Part shown: piece after piece, positions 11,301-24,328 of the stretch
Layout of the letters: the number at the start of each line of letters is the position of its first letter
How positions within the stretch are numbered: the first letter of the stretch is position 1
Source of the DNA: Paraspadella gotoi
Lineage: Eukaryota; Chaetognatha
NCBI GenBank assembly: GCA_051294375.1
Contig: CM119263.1
Span: 6,358,932 to 6,422,931, forward strand
Direction of reading: 5' to 3'
Length of the DNA stretch: 64,000 nucleotides
Notes under the pieces: model-generated
The model's input: the letters and a program-made list of their open reading frames with translations, nothing else
Database searches by the model: none
What the model was told of the DNA's origin: nothing
Program-made: the position numbers and the translations under genes

Positions 11301-13823
11301 AATAGAATGTGACTTAAAATCATAATAACTAGGCTAATTTCTTTCATTTGAAATCGAATTTTCAATGACAAACCTCTGCTCAAAAATCTGGACAACTTCA
11401 AAAACGTCTCGTCGTTCTCTTCCGACTCTCTCGCCGTCAAAACTTGGGGCTCCCCGCCCATTCTCGGCGTTGTGGACGATTGTCTGTAGTTGACAAACTC
11501 GCTGGTCGCATTGAAAAGAGACTCGCGTATCGGCGGCGCCCTACCCTCGGCGCCACTTCGTGAAGATATCGGCGGCGCGCTTCGGGTCGGACCCGAGGCC
11601 AGAATCTCCACGAGTTTCAGCTCTGATCTCATGAGAGTCTCGTGCTCCGCCGTCAAGCCCATCAAACGGCACTCCATTATGCCATCCTGAGTGGGAAAAA
11701 AAATTTGAGATAGGATTGTCTATTTTTTAACGTGAACTAAGTTCCGCCACTGGCATATCGAAGAAATATTAAGTATTGAAAAGTGAATCTTTTTTTAAAT
11801 TTTAATCCATTCCTAATTTTGTCTTCCAGATACCTTATAGTTATATACATTTTAATCTTTCTGTTTTAAGGCTACGATCATCGCCATTCCGATCAAACCC
11901 TCCCGAAACAAACCCGTCTCAAACCCGTAAATCGTCGGCGCCGACATTTCCGTCGACGAAGCGCTTGGAGAGATTCTCCAGATTCGCTCTTTTCTCCGAT
12001 CGACGACGAGAGAGGAATTCCCTCAACATCCCCGTGGCGTCAGGGAAAAGCTCCCGGGAGTGTCGCAGACCTTGCTCCAAACTGGCCTCGCAAATGCTGT
12101 CGAATTGGCTCACGAACTCTTCCAAGTATCCCTCCATCTTGCACTTTTCCGTGATGGCGTCGAGGAGGATGCATTCGGCCTCGACGACGCGGGCGCCGGG
12201 CTCTGAGATGCCCGCCTTTCGATATTCCTTCAAATAGGTTTCCATCTGATCCCCGTCCGTTTTGGCGACGCCCTCGTTTAACCGAGCAACGATGTCGCCC
12301 TCTTTCTTCTTTATCTTTTGCAGCAAATTCATCATGAAGTGAAAAATCTTTCCGTCGATTTTGTACCTGATGTTTTGAAAATATTAACTTTTAACTAGTA
12401 ATTGATATTAATATTTGTATTTATCTTTTTTTTTTTAGATTTTAGATTTTACTTTTTTCGCCCCATTACCGACTTAAAATAAGAATTGCGTAATTAAAAC
12501 TAATTATTCGAAATACAAAACATTCCTATCTCTTCTCACTGGAAGCCTCTCAAACATACCGTCCGCTCTCGGTAAAGCTCTTAAGGTTGCCCAGGGTGCC
12601 TTTGACGGTGAGCAGCGGTTCAAAGCCGTCGGCGACATCTTCCCGCGGATTCTTAAGGACGGCCTCGAGCGCCACCTCTTCGCACTTGATCATTGCTTCG
12701 GCCAATTCTTCGTTCTCGACGAGTCCGCACTGTCTCGCCTTGAAGAGGATCGCCGGGAGGCTGCGGATCCGCTGGGTCGGATCCTCGCGGGCGTTCTGCA
12801 GCAACGCTCGCCGCACGGTTTCCTCTCGACCCTGCAGCTCCTTCAGCATGACCCTCATGAACCAGAGATATAGATTGCCGATGACCGACTTTCGATCCGC
12901 CAGCCAACGCCGGATCCCGTCGGCGCTGATGTAGCTGAGGTGCTCCAGCACGCTCGCTTTCATCGTCGCCAACTTTTTGAGGCTCATGACGAGAAGCTCG
13001 AACTCGGCCTGCTCTGCAAGACCATCGGCGGGGATGCCGGCCGAGCGGACTTCGTTAATGGCCTTCTTGAAGACTCGGAAAGAAACCTGAAGCGCAGTAA
13101 ATATCGTAAAAGGAGTCTTTCACGCTCAGCGGCTCACACGCTTGAGGTTTACTCTGTTTTATTTACATAAGCGAGAGACTGACGATTCTGTGGACTAAAC
13201 ATCAATCGAACCTGTTTTGTGTTTAGACAATGACGTAATTGGTTAAGACACGAAGCGTCGCGTCGCTCCGATTGACCAATCAGCGTCATCCACGCGGAAA
13301 TGAACGCTTGCATCTCGGCGTCGTCGTAGAATTGGATGCAGGCGCGCTCCAAGGCTTTGGTGCTGACAAAGAGAAATGGCTTTAGGTATTCGTTGGCAGG
13401 AGCGCCGCCAACGACGACACCGTCCGCATTCCCTGACTCCGCGGATGCGCCCGCGCTGTTCTCTCCGTCGCCGGCGTTCTCGTTCCTATTGTCGTCGTCG
13501 TGGTCGCGTTTCATCTTTCTATTCTTGATCCTCTCCACGCAGCGCCCGGCGCCGCAGCGCAGACAACCCGCCCGAACTCCGTCAGTCTCCTCTTCCTCTT
13601 CATCGTCGTTGTTGTTGTTGCTCTTGTTGTCGAGTTTTCCGTCAACGACAACTGATTCGGCGTTGGCGTTGGAGTCGGCGTCCACGACGCAGGCGCGGCG
13701 ACCTGGATGAATCTGATGTCCCGAGAGTCGGCGCATGCGCAGACAAGCGCAGGTGAAGCCGATAACCGTAAGGATGAGTAGCAGAACGAGCACGGCGAAA
13801 CCCGTCGCCGCGCCCGCCTCCAT
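8120..13823 (-). CDS. Large single-pass membrane protein, family unrecognised (7 exons, 1553 aa)
   Basis: Exons on the minus strand: 13212-13823, 12560-13086, 11925-12366, 11374-11686, 8742-11280, 8403-8485, 8120-8265. All junctions are GT-AG and phases 0,2,0,1,2,1 join without a frameshift, giving 1553 codons plus TGA. The ATG at 13823 is followed at once by a hydrophobic segment (residues 7-28) and then RMRR, so the bulk should face the cytoplasm. Residues about 50-130 are acidic, Asn/Asp-rich low complexity. About 150-630 is charged and probably helical. Exon 5 (about 632-1478) is mostly disordered and has a degenerate motif like RAHPYND four times. No enzyme motif is visible. A short anchor plus a long helical tail recalls EVC-type ciliary proteins, but that is only a layout resemblance. 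The last exon could instead splice at a GTGAGA two bases before the TGA, so the C-terminus is less certain. Confidence 0.85.
8341..8389. repeat. (CT)n microsatellite in intron 6 of the membrane-protein gene
   Basis: A nearly perfect CT tract of 49 bases inside the 137-base last intron. On the transcribed strand it is a GA tract, unusual in so short an intron. Confidence 0.95.
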
Positions 13824-14097
13824 ATTTTGGCGGGAGTTTTTGCTTTGAGGGGATTTAGAAAGGATTCGAGATAAAAAAATACTTGGAACTGAATTGGTTT
13901 ATGTCAGAAAAGCCTAAGGCCTAACAGTTAAATTATTTTTTATTCTTAAATATTAGACCTTTGGTTTATAAACGTGGGTTAGCAACAGTAAGAAAAAGCT
14001 TTTTTTCTTTTTCTCATCGTTGTCTCAGTTTATTGATTTTTGTTCGAAGAAAACATTAAATGAAAAAATGCATCGTGATCTCGCGCTGTTTTTCTTT

Positions 14098-14213
14098 TCA
14101 ATACTTTTTAGTGTTGTAATGTAACAGTTCATGAAAACGGCGAGGTTCGCCTTTGATGCCCGTGACTTGAGGCTCCTTGGACGCTTGGAACGAACCCGGA
14201 ACGCACGGTTGAT
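14098..14213 (-). CDS. Terminal coding exon of an unidentified gene
   Basis: After an acceptor (TTTAG) at 14214 the minus strand reads 37 codons plus TGA, entering with two bases of a split codon. The peptide contains TGIKGEPRRFHELLHYN and ends in NTKKY, a composition typical of real protein. It stops 275 bases before the membrane-protein gene on the same strand, so it looks like the 3' end of the next gene upstream. A possible upstream exon at 15519-15580 (minus, after a strong polypyrimidine acceptor; peptide contains GRSWIRLQEPFLYRPL) does not match in phase, so at least one exon is missing from the model. Function unknown. Confidence 0.5.
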
Positions 14214-14720
14214 CTAAATAACAAACATAATGTATTTTTACTCATTACATGTTGATGAAACTTCCAATAAGATTACGTACTCGTTCCAACGTAATCAAAC
14301 TGTATATGACTTCATATGATATAATAAAGACCCGGAAGACTTAACCAACGTACCAACCGTTCTACAATCCGACTGACTGACCTAACGAATTGTCGATTAA
14401 CCGACTGACCGACCGTCCAAATGAGCCAATCTTCTTCACGCTTGACTCTCCACGACCTAATTAATCCGCGCTGACTCTCGATACGTCAAGTGGGCCATCC
14501 CCAAAAGAATGTCGCGGATATAAGGCAGGTTTCCGCCTCAGGTTAAAAAGGTAAGGTCTCCAGGTGAGGTTAGAGACAAGAGTCTGACCATCGTCAGTTT
14601 GTTACGTCATCCCTTCTCGAGTGGAAAACTCGAAAAATTAATCGCAATTGAGGAAAACGAGAGCGAGACACGTTCCGGTCGAAGACAAGATTCGGTCACT
14701 CTACTCTGACCTGTTTTACG

Positions 14721-14825
<105 letters not shown>

Positions 14826-16387
14826 TTGTCGTCATTGCATCGAGTTTTCACATTTTTTATGACAGGAAGTCGAAAGATCAAAACACAACAACAACTGCAA
14901 TGACTATCAAGGACGAAATTCGATGGGAAAAACTCCCCCCTCCCTCCTCTTCCTCCTCCCACCTCCTCCCCCCACCTCCTACTCCTCCCACCTCCTCACC
15001 CGCCACCTCCCCAATTCTCCCTCGCAATAAAATATTAAATCCAGACGTCGAAACAAAAAAAAAACAAATGTTTTTCTCGATTGCGAGGTTGTGCGGCGCA
15101 AGGGCTTTGAGGCGTTCCTCCTCTCTCACATCTTGCAATAACCAATTTCATCATAACTTGCTTACTATGAAACTCTTGTAAAGTCCTTCCGCTTTTCCAA
15201 TGTCCAGCGACATGATACGTAACTTATTTATTGAATACGTAAATGGATAATTTTATAATGGTTGAGCCAATCTCATAGTCTTGGAAAATAAAAATAAAAA
15301 TTTACACTTACCTTCAAAACTAACAATTTAAGTTGTTTCATTAAATTTTTTCTACATTAAAATGAAATCCTGATATTATAATTCGATTGCATAATTATTA
15401 TCAGTCTATGACCCCATCCAAAATCATAAATTCTAAACGTTTTCTTCCCCCTATATGGCAATTGAAAAAGGACAATGTGCACATTTTCGCTCATAACCAT
15501 TGAATTGGCAATTCGTACCCAAGAGGACGATAAAGAAAGGGTTCTTGAAGACGAATCCACGATCGACCTTCGAATTTCGTCTTCACGAAAAAAAAAAGAA
15601 GAAGAAAAATCGGGAAAAATAAATCTGGGATCGCGAATCTTTGAATGAAATTCAATAATATTTTTCTGGTTTGATTCGCGGCCCAGTTATTGCGAGGGGT
15701 TGAAGACTGAAGACTGAAGTGGGCGAGGGATGGTGAATGATGAAAGGATGAAGCACTCAGGGTTGGTGACGAGAATCGGAATTGGATTGGAGAAGGGGAA
15801 AGAAAAATCGGAGATTCAAACGAATGGATAATTTCGACTGCAAACGTCGACCCGGGGGCGAATGGAATACGAATATTTTTTTATTTTATTTATTCGAAAT
15901 CATTTCTGGGTTATCTGATCTATTTGGGCACTTGCAGAAAAATATTATTTGTTATTTCGGAATGAAAGAGAAAAAAAACCATGGGGGGTTTGGAGAGGCT
16001 CGTTTGTAAGTGAGAACGATTTATTAACAAAATGTTAAATGATGATTGAATTGTATTGAGCGATTCCCTCAGAATTTCCCGTCAAATTTCGCCTTTGAAC
16101 GCGCGATCAGTTTCCCCCTCCCTCTTTTCCTCCCCCGCTTTCTCATACTCCCCCCCCCCCATTTCCTCCTCTTCCTCTTCCGCTTTTTCAAAACAGAAAT
16201 GTTTTGGGTTCTTAACCTCGTCGGGTTTTTATGCCGTCGACGTCGTCGTTGTTGTCGTCGTCGTTATTGTTGTCGTCTTCTCAACATTCAACCAGCGTCG
16301 AGGAAAAGTTTCGAAGAGAGAGGGAGAGATATAAAAAGAAGAAAGGGGAGGGAGATAAAGAATAGAAATCCGGGGAGTGAGGGAGAT

Positions 16388-16389
<2 letters not shown>

Positions 16390-16482
<93 letters not shown>

Positions 16483-16495
16483 CAGAGAGACAGAG
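16390..16495. repeat. (GA)n microsatellite with GACA variants at its 3' end
   Basis: Perfect GA for about 85 bases, then GACAGA units. It faces two CT arrays (16640-16728 and 16897-16994) with which it could form a long hairpin. Confidence 0.97.
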
Positions 16496-16636
16496 TCGCC
16501 GGGCTTTCGTGTCGAACCAAAGGTCATGAGGATCGAGAGATGGAGTCATTTGAGATGCGAAGGACGAGAGGGACACGAGGCCTTTTTCCCCAGTCAAACC
16601 ATCGAATTGCAACATCGGAAGCAGAAGCTGACTTTT

Positions 16637-16639
<3 letters not shown>

Positions 16640-16709
<70 letters not shown>

Positions 16710-16728
16710 TCTCTCTCTCTCTCTCTCA
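16640..16728. repeat. (CT)n microsatellite
   Basis: CT dinucleotides with one TTCTT break. Confidence 0.97.
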
Positions 16729-16893
16729 CCGCCTCTTTTGTCCTCAAAAAGTCAAACGGACAACCAGCGAACGAATAAAGGAAAAAAATCTAAATATTGA
16801 AAGCATTTTAAAAAACCAACAAAGAAACAAGCGGTCGACTAACTATCACACTAATTTAATTACTCATTTTTACAACGAAAAATATTTTTTTTA

Positions 16894-16999
<106 letters not shown>

Positions 17000-19184
17000 A
17001 CGAGGCGTTGAACTGCTTTTAGTTTCGCGCGACAGAATTTCGTTGTTAATGTCGGGTCGTGACCGGGATTAGAGGGACGCTGTTGTCCCGCCTGGTTTTT
17101 TCGCCTCGCCTGCCTCCCTTTGCCTGATCGCTCGCTCGCCAAGGCTGAGGCCCGTCACGCGCGTTTATCGCGGCAGCCATCGGCGGCAGTGGTTTACAAT
17201 GTATAGTTGTCCATACTCGGTGGGTTCTGGGCATACTTCCGCCCGTATCACGCCGCCAGTGAAAAGATAAGTCGAGTATTAAAATACATGCAAAAGCTAA
17301 TCGCTACACTCCGTCTCGCTTCCCTTCCCGAACTAATAAACCAGCAGCTGCCCGTCTCCACCGTCCATCCCAAATGCGCGTCACATCTGCCCGCTCCGAT
17401 CGCCCCAGTTCGTCCGCGACTCTCCACCTCCCCCCCCCCTGTGCGACAATCGGATCTAATTGCGACGAGAGACCTCCCGCGGGGATTTCGAGTCGACGGG
17501 GGAAATTGGAGCTGTTGGAAATAGAGGGTATAGGGATGGGATGCTGGAGCGGTCAGGGGTTATTGGAGCGGTGGGGTGGGGAATTCCTGTCGACGGGGGA
17601 AATTCGAGATGTTGACAAAAGAGGGAGTAGGGGTGTGAAGCTGGAGCGGTTTGGGTTTGTTGGAGCAGGGGGGAATGGGGTGAAAAAGGTTGTCTTAGCG
17701 ATGTTAAAAGGGGGAAGTTGGGCCTAAAAGGCAACAAATATGGACCCAAAAAATGAGGGGGAGAGAAAAGGAAAAAATTTAAGTGGATTGGCCGCTGAGG
17801 ACCGAGAGTCTAGGGTTACGACCCGCGGATATTGCCTCTCTCTCACCCTCTCTCGCGCGCACGCAGATGTACACGCCTTGCTCAAGAAGACAGACAAATG
17901 TTGAGAGAGAGAGAGAGAGAAATATTTTATAATTCAAATGTCTCTACTAGGATTGGATTACAGTATCATATTTAACACAAACCGACCGAAACAAAAATAA
18001 ATTTATTTTCATAAAAATAACAAAAGCCACCAGAAGGTAAGGTCAAAATGAAAGTCACCGCCGCCTGTCGTGTTCACTTTAGTCACCAGTGGATGAGACT
18101 TTTCTAATCTTCACCGGCGAAGCAAAGAGCTGTAGTCTCCAGGCCGATACCCAACGACAAGTTTGACGGACCCGTCACTTTAATTCGTCTGCTATTCACT
18201 TGAGCGAGCTTAATCGGGCGCGAGTGTGCACGTGCGCGAGCGGAGGGATGACAGCGAACGCGGGCCGACACCATCGGGCGACATCGGGCAAATGCGAGCG
18301 GGCGCGAGCGGTCGCCAACGGGCGGGCAAAGCTCCGTTTCTCGTCTCTCCCTCTCTGCGGATTAGGACCTAATCCATCGGAGGCCGAGACCGCGAATGGG
18401 AATGGGGGGGAGATGAAACTCTGGCCGAAGGGCGAAGACCGTTGGATGACTGGTTGGCTGGGTTTAAAAAAGGGGGAAGGGATGGAAGGAGTGAGACTAA
18501 GTGTCAATTGTAAAAGCTGGTCCAAACTGGGAGAGCGATTTTTGGACATAATAACGTAGTTGCTGAAAACGCGGTTCATTAGAAGGAAACTTTTTGGGAT
18601 TGGGCACTGGGCATTGGGCAAGGGGTGTTTGGGGTGGAATTGGCAGATTTGGTTTTGGGCCAAGGACGATGCCATAGCCCGAGTCTCGAAGAGAAGAAAC
18701 TTAACTGGAAACATCGCGACTCGCCGAAGGCGAAATCGAGATGTGGAGATAAAGTTCAGCAGAAAAAAAATGGCGCGTAAGATATTTATTCGGCTTTGGT
18801 GCGAGAATAAACTCCAAATATATTGAACCGCCAATAAGCCTCTTTCTGGCGTTTTAGTGCCTTTCGTTTTTTGGGGGAACTGAATGACCCTTTTCGGGTA
18901 CATGTTGATGTCATTCATTTTTGGCGCAACAAATAACCTTTTTTTTTGGCATTTTGTTACTAGTCATTTTTCACGCTCTATCAAACCCTTTTGTGTCATT
19001 TTAAAATGAATGCTCTTTTCTGGCTCGATGATTTTTGACAGGCAGCAAAACGCTTCATTGGATACATACATTATACAAACAAAACTGTAGCAAGTGAGTC
19101 AAATTCTAAGTATATTGAGTCTGATTTTCGGGAATAAATCGAGACATGGACAAGATGAGAAAAGCTGTTTTGCGAGAGAGAGAG

Positions 19185-19209
19185 NNNNNNNNNNNNNNNN
19201 NNNNNNNNN
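19185..19209. other. Assembly gap, 25 Ns
   Basis: Exactly 25 Ns placed inside a GA tract. The identical length at five sites shows that it is a placeholder, not a measured gap. Confidence 0.98.
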
Positions 19210-19215
19210 AAAGAG

Positions 19216-19709
<494 letters not shown>

Positions 19710-19955
19710 AGGAGAAGAAAAATAAAGAAAAGAAGAATTATTGAGAGAAGGGAAATGAAACAAGGTAGTATGTAAAATAAATGAATATAAAGAAATAATA
19801 AATGATAAACAAAAAGGAAGAAAAATACGAGGAATGAGGAAGAGAAAATAAGAGAAAGGGGAAAAGTTTATACGGGTGAGGTTTTGAAGAAGAAAAAGCT
19901 TTTCCTATTTATTCCTGGGATAGCTATTTGAGAAAGAATGAACGAGAGAGAGAGA

Positions 19956-20160
19956 NNNNNNNNNNNNNNNNNNNNNNNNNNNNNNNNNNNNNNNNNNNNN
20001 NNNNNNNNNNNNNNNNNNNNNNNNNNNNNNNNNNNNNNNNNNNNNNNNNNNNNNNNNNNNNNNNNNNNNNNNNNNNNNNNNNNNNNNNNNNNNNNNNNNN
20101 NNNNNNNNNNNNNNNNNNNNNNNNNNNNNNNNNNNNNNNNNNNNNNNNNNNNNNNNNNNN
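19956..20160. other. Assembly gap, 205 Ns
   Basis: N run beginning inside a GA repeat. Confidence 0.98.
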
Positions 20161-20273
20161 TCGGGGCGGCAGAGGTTTGCGGCGGCGGCGGCGTCAGCGG
20201 CGGCGGAGCAAGAGTCGGGCGCGTCTCCTCTGTCTGAACAAAGGCCAAGAAAGGGAGATGGATGAGAGGCGGG

Positions 20274-20461
20274 NNNNNNNNNNNNNNNNNNNNNNNNNNN
20301 NNNNNNNNNNNNNNNNNNNNNNNNNNNNNNNNNNNNNNNNNNNNNNNNNNNNNNNNNNNNNNNNNNNNNNNNNNNNNNNNNNNNNNNNNNNNNNNNNNNN
20401 NNNNNNNNNNNNNNNNNNNNNNNNNNNNNNNNNNNNNNNNNNNNNNNNNNNNNNNNNNNNN
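20274..20461. other. Assembly gap, 188 Ns
   Basis: N run directly after a GC-rich island. Confidence 0.98.
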
Positions 20462-20559
20462 TTGTTTATTTACTGGTTTGTTTAATCTTTCGAATTTTAT
20501 CGTTTATTCTCTACTGTTTATTTCTCTCTTCTCTTCTGAGATCGATACAGACTCGAATA

Positions 20560-20584
20560 NNNNNNNNNNNNNNNNNNNNNNNNN
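20560..20584. other. Assembly gap, 25 Ns
   Basis: Fixed-length N placeholder. Confidence 0.98.
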
Positions 20585-21820
20585 TCGCCACCATAACTGT
20601 AATGAAAAAAGTGCTCGCTGTTTTTTATTATATAACTTATTTTTGATGAACTAGCTTACTTCATAATTGTATTTTTTTTATTTTAACACAATTTTCGCTT
20701 CCTTTTTTGTTCACAGGTTGAATTTATTTTAACATTTTGTTTTCACAGAGTTTAACGTCCCTGAGGAATTGCGTCCCTCTCAACAAAGCTCTAAAACTAA
20801 TTAATCAACAAAGTCACTTTTTAACCATTTTTTTTCCCATCTGTAGATGAGGCAGCATTTACTGTAAAATTTGTTGTTTTATTTAAAAAAGTTCATAAAA
20901 AATTCAATCATGATGTTAAATAAACTTCTTCTAAATGGAAAGGTCTAGTCCACATCTCAGCCTTTAGTTTATTATTATATTTACATGTAAAACATTTATT
21001 AAGATCAAATTCAAAACTTTTTTTTTTGCTCGACGAAAACAGCCAAAGTTATCGATTTTTTTAAATACAGCAAAAAAATATTTTTTTTTGCTCGACATCC
21101 CTCGACGAGCGATGAATAAAAATGGAGAATATGAAAAAGAAGAAAAAATATTTAAAGATTCTTGATGCTGCTCTTTCTTCCTTTCGGCGTTATCATCGGG
21201 GGGGAGGCGGGGGGGAGTGGGCGAAGGGTGATGTAAGGACTGAGGGGTTAGCTGAAGAGCGGGAAGATTAAAATGTTAGTGAGAAAGTGTAGTCGTATTT
21301 ATTGTAGGATTGCTTGATACAGCATAGATCCGCTTAATAATTTGTCAGTGGTTCAAACACAGTTATGATTTATTGCGGAAAATACGTGGGCGGCCACAAC
21401 TTACTTGGAATCAATCACGTGCAAAGTAAAAACAGGTTTAATACATAAATTAACGCGTTACAATACTCAATCAAATTTTTTTTTACCTAAATTTATATTA
21501 AACATTTACAAATGAGATGTGTTGCCAGTTCCAGAGATCCTTCAAAAATTGGTCTCCAACATGATGAGTTTACAGAGAGAAGAAGTGGAGCAACATGTAC
21601 TACGAGGAAAGTAAAAGACGAATAAGAGGAGAAAGAGTAAAGATTGAAAAATCAGAACGAAGAAAATCGCGTTAAAAACTGAAATAGATGAGAAATTGGC
21701 AAATGTGCTCCTTCACCGTGTGTTGGGGAGAATCTAGTTTTGAAAAATGGTTTCGCGGATAGAATAAGTCGAGAGAGGTTTCGTATCGTCGGTGGGCGTG
21801 GTTGAGGGGTTGGGAAAAGC

Positions 21821-21912
21821 GGCGCCAACGTCCATGACAAAATTGGTGGGCGTGGGATAGAGGTTGTGATTCCCGGCGCCAAAACGACATGGCGAAAGTA
21901 ATTGTTGGCGCC
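21821..21912. promoter_or_regulatory. Cluster of three E2F-like GGCGCCAA sites
   Basis: GGCGCCAA at 21821-21828 and 21875-21882, and its reverse complement TTGGCGCC at 21905-21912, with GTGGGCGTGG GC-boxes between them. This resembles a cell-cycle-type promoter, but no adjacent coding exon is resolved. Confidence 0.35.
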
Positions 21913-21965
21913 TTCGGCAAAAAGAGTAGCGGTGAGTGGAAAAAAATTTTCAAGGCGCGTTGGTA

Positions 21966-22030
21966 ATGGGCAGTGGGTAGTGGATAGTGGACAATGGGCA
22001 ATGGGTAGTGGGCAGTGGGTAGTGGGCAGT
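21966..22030. repeat. Minisatellite, 7-base unit GGGCAGT/GGGTAGT
   Basis: About nine degenerate seven-base units in a row. Confidence 0.85.
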
Positions 22031-22254
22031 TAAAATGGGCTTTACTCGTGAGGACTCACTGCTCAGGACAGCGGGAAACATTTTTTTTTCTTCGGGTCGG
22101 AAAAAAATTGGCGAAGTGACGTTGATGTCGGGGCACCGATGGGCAGAAAGGCGGGAAAGGGCGGATGGAGGCGGGAGAGAATTGGCAGGGCCCGAGGGAC
22201 GATGTGGAAAGCCGCCATCTCTCGAGAGATTCGCCTTAAAGAAAATTCGAATCG

Positions 22255-22410
22255 ACCGTCGTCTTCGTCGTCTTCGTCGTCGTCGTCGTCGTCGTTCTTC
22301 TTGGTGACTGCTTCGTCGACGATTTCGTCGTCGTCGTTTTCATCGTCGTCGTCGTCTTCGTCGTTCTCATCGTCGTCGTCATCTTCGTCGTTTTCATCGT
22401 CGTCGACTGA
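22255..22410. repeat. (CGT)n trinucleotide-rich tract
   Basis: CGT/CTT/CAT triplets. The plus frame reads poly-Ser and the minus frame poly-Asp. The 136-codon minus frame over it is a repeat translation with no clear protein-like flank. Confidence 0.85.
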
Positions 22411-22444
22411 ATTTTTGATGATGTTGATGCCGTCGTCATCGTTC

Positions 22445-22457
22445 TTCCCGCGCCAAA
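22445..22457. promoter_or_regulatory. Consensus E2F/DP site
   Basis: TTCCCGCGCCAAA matches the palindromic E2F consensus and is followed by two CGTCA half-sites. It lies 530 bases from the GGCGCCAA cluster. Confidence 0.35.
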
Positions 22458-22649
22458 CGTCACCCGCTCCCAACTCGATAACGTCATTCGTTTTCGTGGT
22501 TTAATTCTCGTCGTTGTCATCGTCGTCGTCGTCGTCTTTGACCCCTTATCGTCTTAGTCACCCTCTTGTCTCGGCCGTCGGCGCCGTCTCTGCCAAATCT
22601 GCCAAACTTGGTTAGAACTCACTTCGTCCTTTTTTTAAGACGAGAGGAC

Positions 22650-22658
22650 ACGTCGTCT

Positions 22659-22700
<42 letters not shown>
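22650..22700. repeat. (CGT)n trinucleotide microsatellite
   Basis: About 15 CGT units with few breaks. Confidence 0.9.
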
Positions 22701-22702
<2 letters not shown>

Positions 22703-23029
22703 TCCCTTGGTCTCCAATCTCCAGTCACAACGGCCGAGAAGGACTCACTAAAGAAATTAGCAGATAGTAAACGTTTTGAACGCAGAACATTGACAAAGAA
22801 AAACCATCAAAACAGAATAAATTCTAAACTGGAAACGGAAGAGCGAATGTGCAAGCGAGCGCTACACTCAAGGGCACCAAACGTCGCGACTTTAAAGAAG
22901 AAAAAAAAACATCTTTAAACGTTTCCTTTTTCTTTTTAAATACTATGTTTTGCTTTTAGTTCGTCCTTCGAAAAGGAAGCAACGCGAATCACCCTTAACT
23001 CGACTTCTAGGTCTTTTTCTTCCTTTCTT

Positions 23030-23795
23030 CGGTTGTCTCCTTCTTTGCCATTTCTCTCTTTATTTTCTCCTTCCTTCTTTCGCTGTCCCTGCCCCTCTTT
23101 TGCCAGTTCTCTCCTTTTCTCCTTCCTCTTTCTTTGGCTGTCCCTGCCACTTCTTTTCCTCTTTCCTACTTCTTTCATTGTCTTTGACCCGACTTCTGCG
23201 ATCTGCATTCCTCTCCCGCCATCTCACTTCTCTACCCTTCTTCTTCTTTCCGTCCTTTCTCATGATTTGCCACATCTCCTCATCCAATTCGAAGCTTTCC
23301 TCGCCTTTTCTCGCCCCCTTTCCCTTTTAGTCTTCTCTTTTCCTCTTCTCTTCCCTGTCCTTCTCTCTTATATCTAATATCTTCCATTCTCTCGTTCCCT
23401 TTCTTGTCCCTCTCTTTCCCTCGTCTATTCTCTTCCATTTTCTTTACCCTGCTGTCGTTCTCTTTTCTTGCTTCACCTTCCTATCATTTATTTCCCTTCT
23501 TCTCTTGATCCTTTCCCTTCCCACGCTTTTTTCATCCTCCCCTCATTTTCTTTCTCTCATACTTCCTTTCTCTCCCTGCCTTCCTTCTCTTTCACTTTCC
23601 TTCCATCACATCTCTTGCCTTCTTTTGAGATTTTATCATCTCTCTCTCCTTGTTTTTACCCTTCTTTTTTAATTTTTCTCCCTCTTTTTCCTTTTCTTCT
23701 TTCACATATCCTCCCTTCTTCTGACCTTCCCATCTCTCCTTCCCTTTTCCTCCCTTCCCTTCCTCTATCCTTCCCTTCTCGACGAAACTAATCGC
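23030..23795. repeat. Polypyrimidine tract of about 770 bases
   Basis: The plus strand is overwhelmingly C and T across the whole stretch without a simple repeat period. Open frames here give Ser/Phe/Leu/Pro strings and are not genes. Confidence 0.8.
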
Positions 23796-24328
23796 ATAAG
23801 CGTTTTCGAAACTCTCGCTTGAATTCCTCAAAGGACGTCGGAGCGGAAAACTGGGAAGCGAGGCGTCGCTCCCTTGCTGCATCTGTTTGCTACAGATGCG
23901 CGAATGACGCTCTGCCTTCGAATCCGATTGGTTCTCTGCGTTTCTTTCTCTCTTTTTTTAAAATCTTTTTATTAACATTTTTATCTTTCCAACTTTACAA
24001 ACGAGAAAACTCGCTCGCGGCTTTCGCTGTCTACAATGAAACGAAATGCGGTTCAATGTCCTTTGTCCAACATCGATGGGATCTTCGATAAATTTATGGA
24101 ATCGGTACAACTAATATAAAAATTTTAAAAAAATGATAAATAAGCTTTTATTATTTTATTTTACCTTACGTTTAGTTATCTATTTGCTCTCTGTTTAAAA
24201 ATAAACAAAATATTGATTAACGAACATCAGAAGCTTCTGCGGCGGAATAACCACACCACACCCACATTCAGCCAATCTCTATTTATGTTCATAAAAACAA
24301 AAACCTCAGTTTTGCCAATAAAAAGATC

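Noticed and set aside
22063-22473. Acidic Asp-rich protein on the minus strand
   Set aside because: Most of it is the CGT triplet repeat. The flanks lack protein-like composition or splice support.
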